From NCBI GenBank assembly GCA_039105265.1, contig JAPFFF010000057.1, positions 310,001-374,000 of the forward strand: a stretch of DNA of 64,000 nt, given 5' to 3'. Numbering within the stretch: the stretch's first letter is position 1; each line of letters opens with the position of its first letter. A program made the position numbers and the translations under genes. Of this stretch, positions 61,194-64,000 are shown one piece after another. The DNA is from Tritrichomonas musculus. Its lineage: Eukaryota > Parabasalia > Tritrichomonadida > Tritrichomonadidae. Below the pieces are notes generated by a model. The model was not told the DNA's origin. It searched no databases and saw only the letters and a list, made by a program, of their open reading frames with translations.

Positions 61194-64000
61194 CATTTTG
61201 AATGAGTCAAAAAAATATGGATGAATCCTTAAAACTTCATAATTTTACATGATTATGAAGTGTACATTGCTCTCCAACCTTATAAAAAAAACTTTAATAC
61301 TTTTTTCAATTTTTTTTTTTTCTTTGTTTAAAAGAAACTGTTTATCTCGAACTATTGTTCGTTTATTCAGAATTAAAAAAGATTTTTTAGAAATCTCAAT
61401 GATTGATTGAATCAGCATACGACTTGACTTTACCAGCATCCACATCATCAAGATAATATTCAGGCTCATATGCCAGTTTCTGGAAAAGTTGCTCAAATGT
61501 AAGCCTATCAGAAGGCTTTTCCGACCAACATTGTTTAATCAAAGTTTGAAGTGGTTCTTTAACTGGAACATTGAATTCTGGGCGAAGACCAGAAATAATA
61601 CTTTTTATGAAAGTAAATTTATTTTTGATTTTTGAAAGGTCATAAGGCTTATCAGATCCAGTAAGGAGTTGAAACATTACGATAGCGAATGAATAAACAT
61701 CAATCGACATATCATATTTATTATCATTTTTAGCAACTTCCGGAGCCATATAGATTGGTGTACCAACAATATCAAACTCTTTGCCTTCTTCATATTTTGC
61801 ATATAAGATGAAATCGGTTATTTGAGGGTGGAAGTCACCATCGATTAAAATATTGTCTGGTTTGAGATCTCTATGCATGATATTTTTGCCATGTAAATAC
61901 TTCATTCCGCCGCATATTCCAACAAGTATGATTTGGCGTGTTGTGTTATCAATTTTGTTGCTTTTGATTACATTTGAGAGGCTTCCATTTGATGCATAAC
62001 TAAAGATCATCGTCAAATGATTATCTCCATTAAAGTCAACTGGTGAGTAGCCAACGAATTTGACAATATTAGGATGCTGCAATTCACCCATTAATTTAAT
62101 TGCATTTAAATCTCTTTCCCTTGAATCTTCATCATCCATATGGCTGATTTTTGCAACAAACTTTTCTTTTGTGCTTTTATCTTCAATTAATAAAACATTG
62201 CCAAAGCCCCCTGATCCAATTTTGCTGACAACCTGATATCTGTCTAGAGAAATGAGGTACTGCTCGATTTGGGCCATTGTTAAAAGTGAAATGGTTTTCT
62301 ATTAGTTAAGAATATTAAGATGAACAATTCAATTTATATCTCAAAAATGAAATGAAATTGCTAATTTTAAATATTTTATTTTATATATTTTGTGCATTAT
62401 TCATCTATATGTATTATTTAATATTTAATTCATTGGTTAAAATAATTAGATATTTTTGTTTGCTTGTTTTTATCCTCTCAATTTTGGATCACTTCATTAC
62501 CGCTGATACGATGAAATTATTCAATATAATAGATTCACCTATTTAACTATCACGAAATTTCTTATTGTTTATTTTTTGTCTCGTTTTCTTTCTCAATTTT
62601 TTCAATCATTAATAATTAAAACTTTGATTGTTTCTAAAAAAATATTGATACAATATGATCATTCAAATTTTTGAGAGATTATTTGTTCAATGTCTTATTT
62701 TCATTCACGATTTTTTTTAAAACCAAAATTCTATTTTTCATGCTTTTTGATTTAAGTAAACAAAAAATCAATATAAATGACTAAAAATGATAGAATCGCA
62801 GTATTCATTGAATTTAGTTTCTTATGAGAACCCATATTTCTCCCCAAAAAATTTTTTTGGTTATATATTTCATAATTCATTATGAAAATTCATCATTAAA
62901 ATATTAATTCATTTAAAAATAAATTATATATGCTAATACATATTGAAATAAACAAGAATTTACAAATGATACAATTATATCTTTCATTTAAAAACTTTCA
63001 TTTATACTTTATATATTATAAATACACCATAAAAAATCGATATAAACTCCGTTCAACCACATTTCTACAAATAACATCATATATATATATATATCTGTAT
63101 ATTTATTTAATTCTAAAAAAAAAAAAAAAAATTAATGAAATTATTTCTGCACATTATCTTAACTTTTTGCAGTCAGAATTACCATGATTATGAAATAAAA
63201 ATATGAAATATTTTTTTTCTTGATGTTAATATCAATTTATTTCATATTGTACTAACCAAGAATGATATATATCGTTACAATAATTATCTTTTAGCCAAAA
63301 CTAATGATATGTATCAAAATAAATATTTAAACCTATATTTTCAAATGTAAGTTTTTATCAAAAATCAGCAACTTCATATTTTTCAAAGGATCCATTCAAA
63401 AGAAACTTTAGATCTTTTTCATCTTTTTTTAGTGCAATTAGAATGAAAACTTTGCGGATAATTGCTATTTTTTCCAATTAATACAAAATCAATGAGTTGC
63501 ATTTCTTTTTGGCTTGAATATTTGCCTCAATTGATACCAATTTTTTTTTTTTTTTTTTAAAAAAAAAAAATGATGATTCATCTTGTTCTCAATCATTATT
63601 TTTGATTAAAAAAACTCTTAAAAATTTTATTTATAAATTGTCTTTCTGTTAAAATAGCTAAAGCCATTATACAGGTCTTCATGATTATTTAATGTTATGC
63701 GAATAGAAAAACACTATTTCTCAGTTCTCTTATTATTTTAATTATTTTCAAATTTATAATTTTAATATTAAACAATAATATTCAAAGTAATCAAGCTTTT
63801 TTTTAGATGACTTTTTTTATTAATAAAGAATTAAAAGGATTTTCAACCATCTATTCTTTCCATTTTTTTGAATTTTTCTATTTCAAACCAATTACCATAA
63901 CTTTTCTCTCCATCTGGACTTGTGATGATTTCTCTTTTCACTTTTTGAAATTCAGTTGTAACAATCTTATAATCTAATACTCTTGTTTTCCAAGCATCTC

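Overview
The window is about 64 kb of very AT-rich nuclear DNA. It reads as a parabasalid (trichomonad) genome, closest in style to Tritrichomonas/Trichomonas. The support is: BspA/TpLRR-type leucine-rich proteins; DUF3447-ankyrin proteins, alone or fused to LRRs; Pmp-like (GGAI) beta-helix surface proteins; Sel1 repeats; R2R3-like Myb proteins; trichomonad-type Inr motifs (TCAYTW) just upstream of some start codons; no visible introns; and many DNA-transposon relics plus a Maverick/Polinton-like remnant. The species call is inference from family content.

Layout. 0.7-3.4 kb (-): an LRR-kinase gene cut in two by one in-frame TGA. 3.8-5.9 kb (+): a decayed ankyrin gene holding a 527-bp non-autonomous transposon. 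6.4-9.8 kb (-): a DUF3447-ankyrin plus LRR gene broken by one frameshift. 10.8-11.3 kb: remnant of a PARG-type macrodomain gene. 12.1-18.6 kb (-): a 2171-residue protein with four kinase-like modules that lack the catalytic HRD and DFG motifs. 19.8-22.8 kb: a tRNA-Val-like gene (anticodon GAC), truncated tRNA copies and two inverted-repeat elements. 23.1-28.1 kb (-): a 1662-residue type I surface protein (five tandem 257-residue modules, Pmp-like beta-helix, one TM). 29.3-36.5 kb: a graveyard of a Maverick-like fragment, a pogo-like transposase, a MULE-like transposase and unrecognised repeats. 37.5-41.8 kb (-): two ADP-ribosyltransferase-fold genes with a tRNA-Ser(GCU) between them; one is PARP6/8-like, the other a five-TM membrane protein with a PARP-like cytosolic tail. 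42.6-44.3 kb: LRR and Sel1 relics, the first split by a TTAA-type element. 44.3-50.1 kb: a gene desert with a 1.38-kb hAT-like element, a 240-bp TTAA MITE and dispersed repeats. 50.1-57.6 kb: an unrecognised protein, a triple-C2 protein, a Myb protein, a second DUF3447-LRR gene and Mob1. 58-64 kb: decayed membrane and caspase-like genes, an MTA/SAH nucleosidase, a kinase with an altered DFG motif and the end of an unrecognised gene.

Two themes stand out. One is ADP-ribose biology: two transferase-fold genes and a hydrolase relic. The other is decay by single events: several otherwise coherent genes are spoiled by one stop, one frameshift, one start-codon change or one MITE, while neighbouring relatives stay open. 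Interaction between the genes cannot be read from sequence. The most plausible shared roles are surface recognition (LRR, DUF3447 and Pmp-like proteins) and signalling (kinases, pseudokinases, Mob1, C2 protein).
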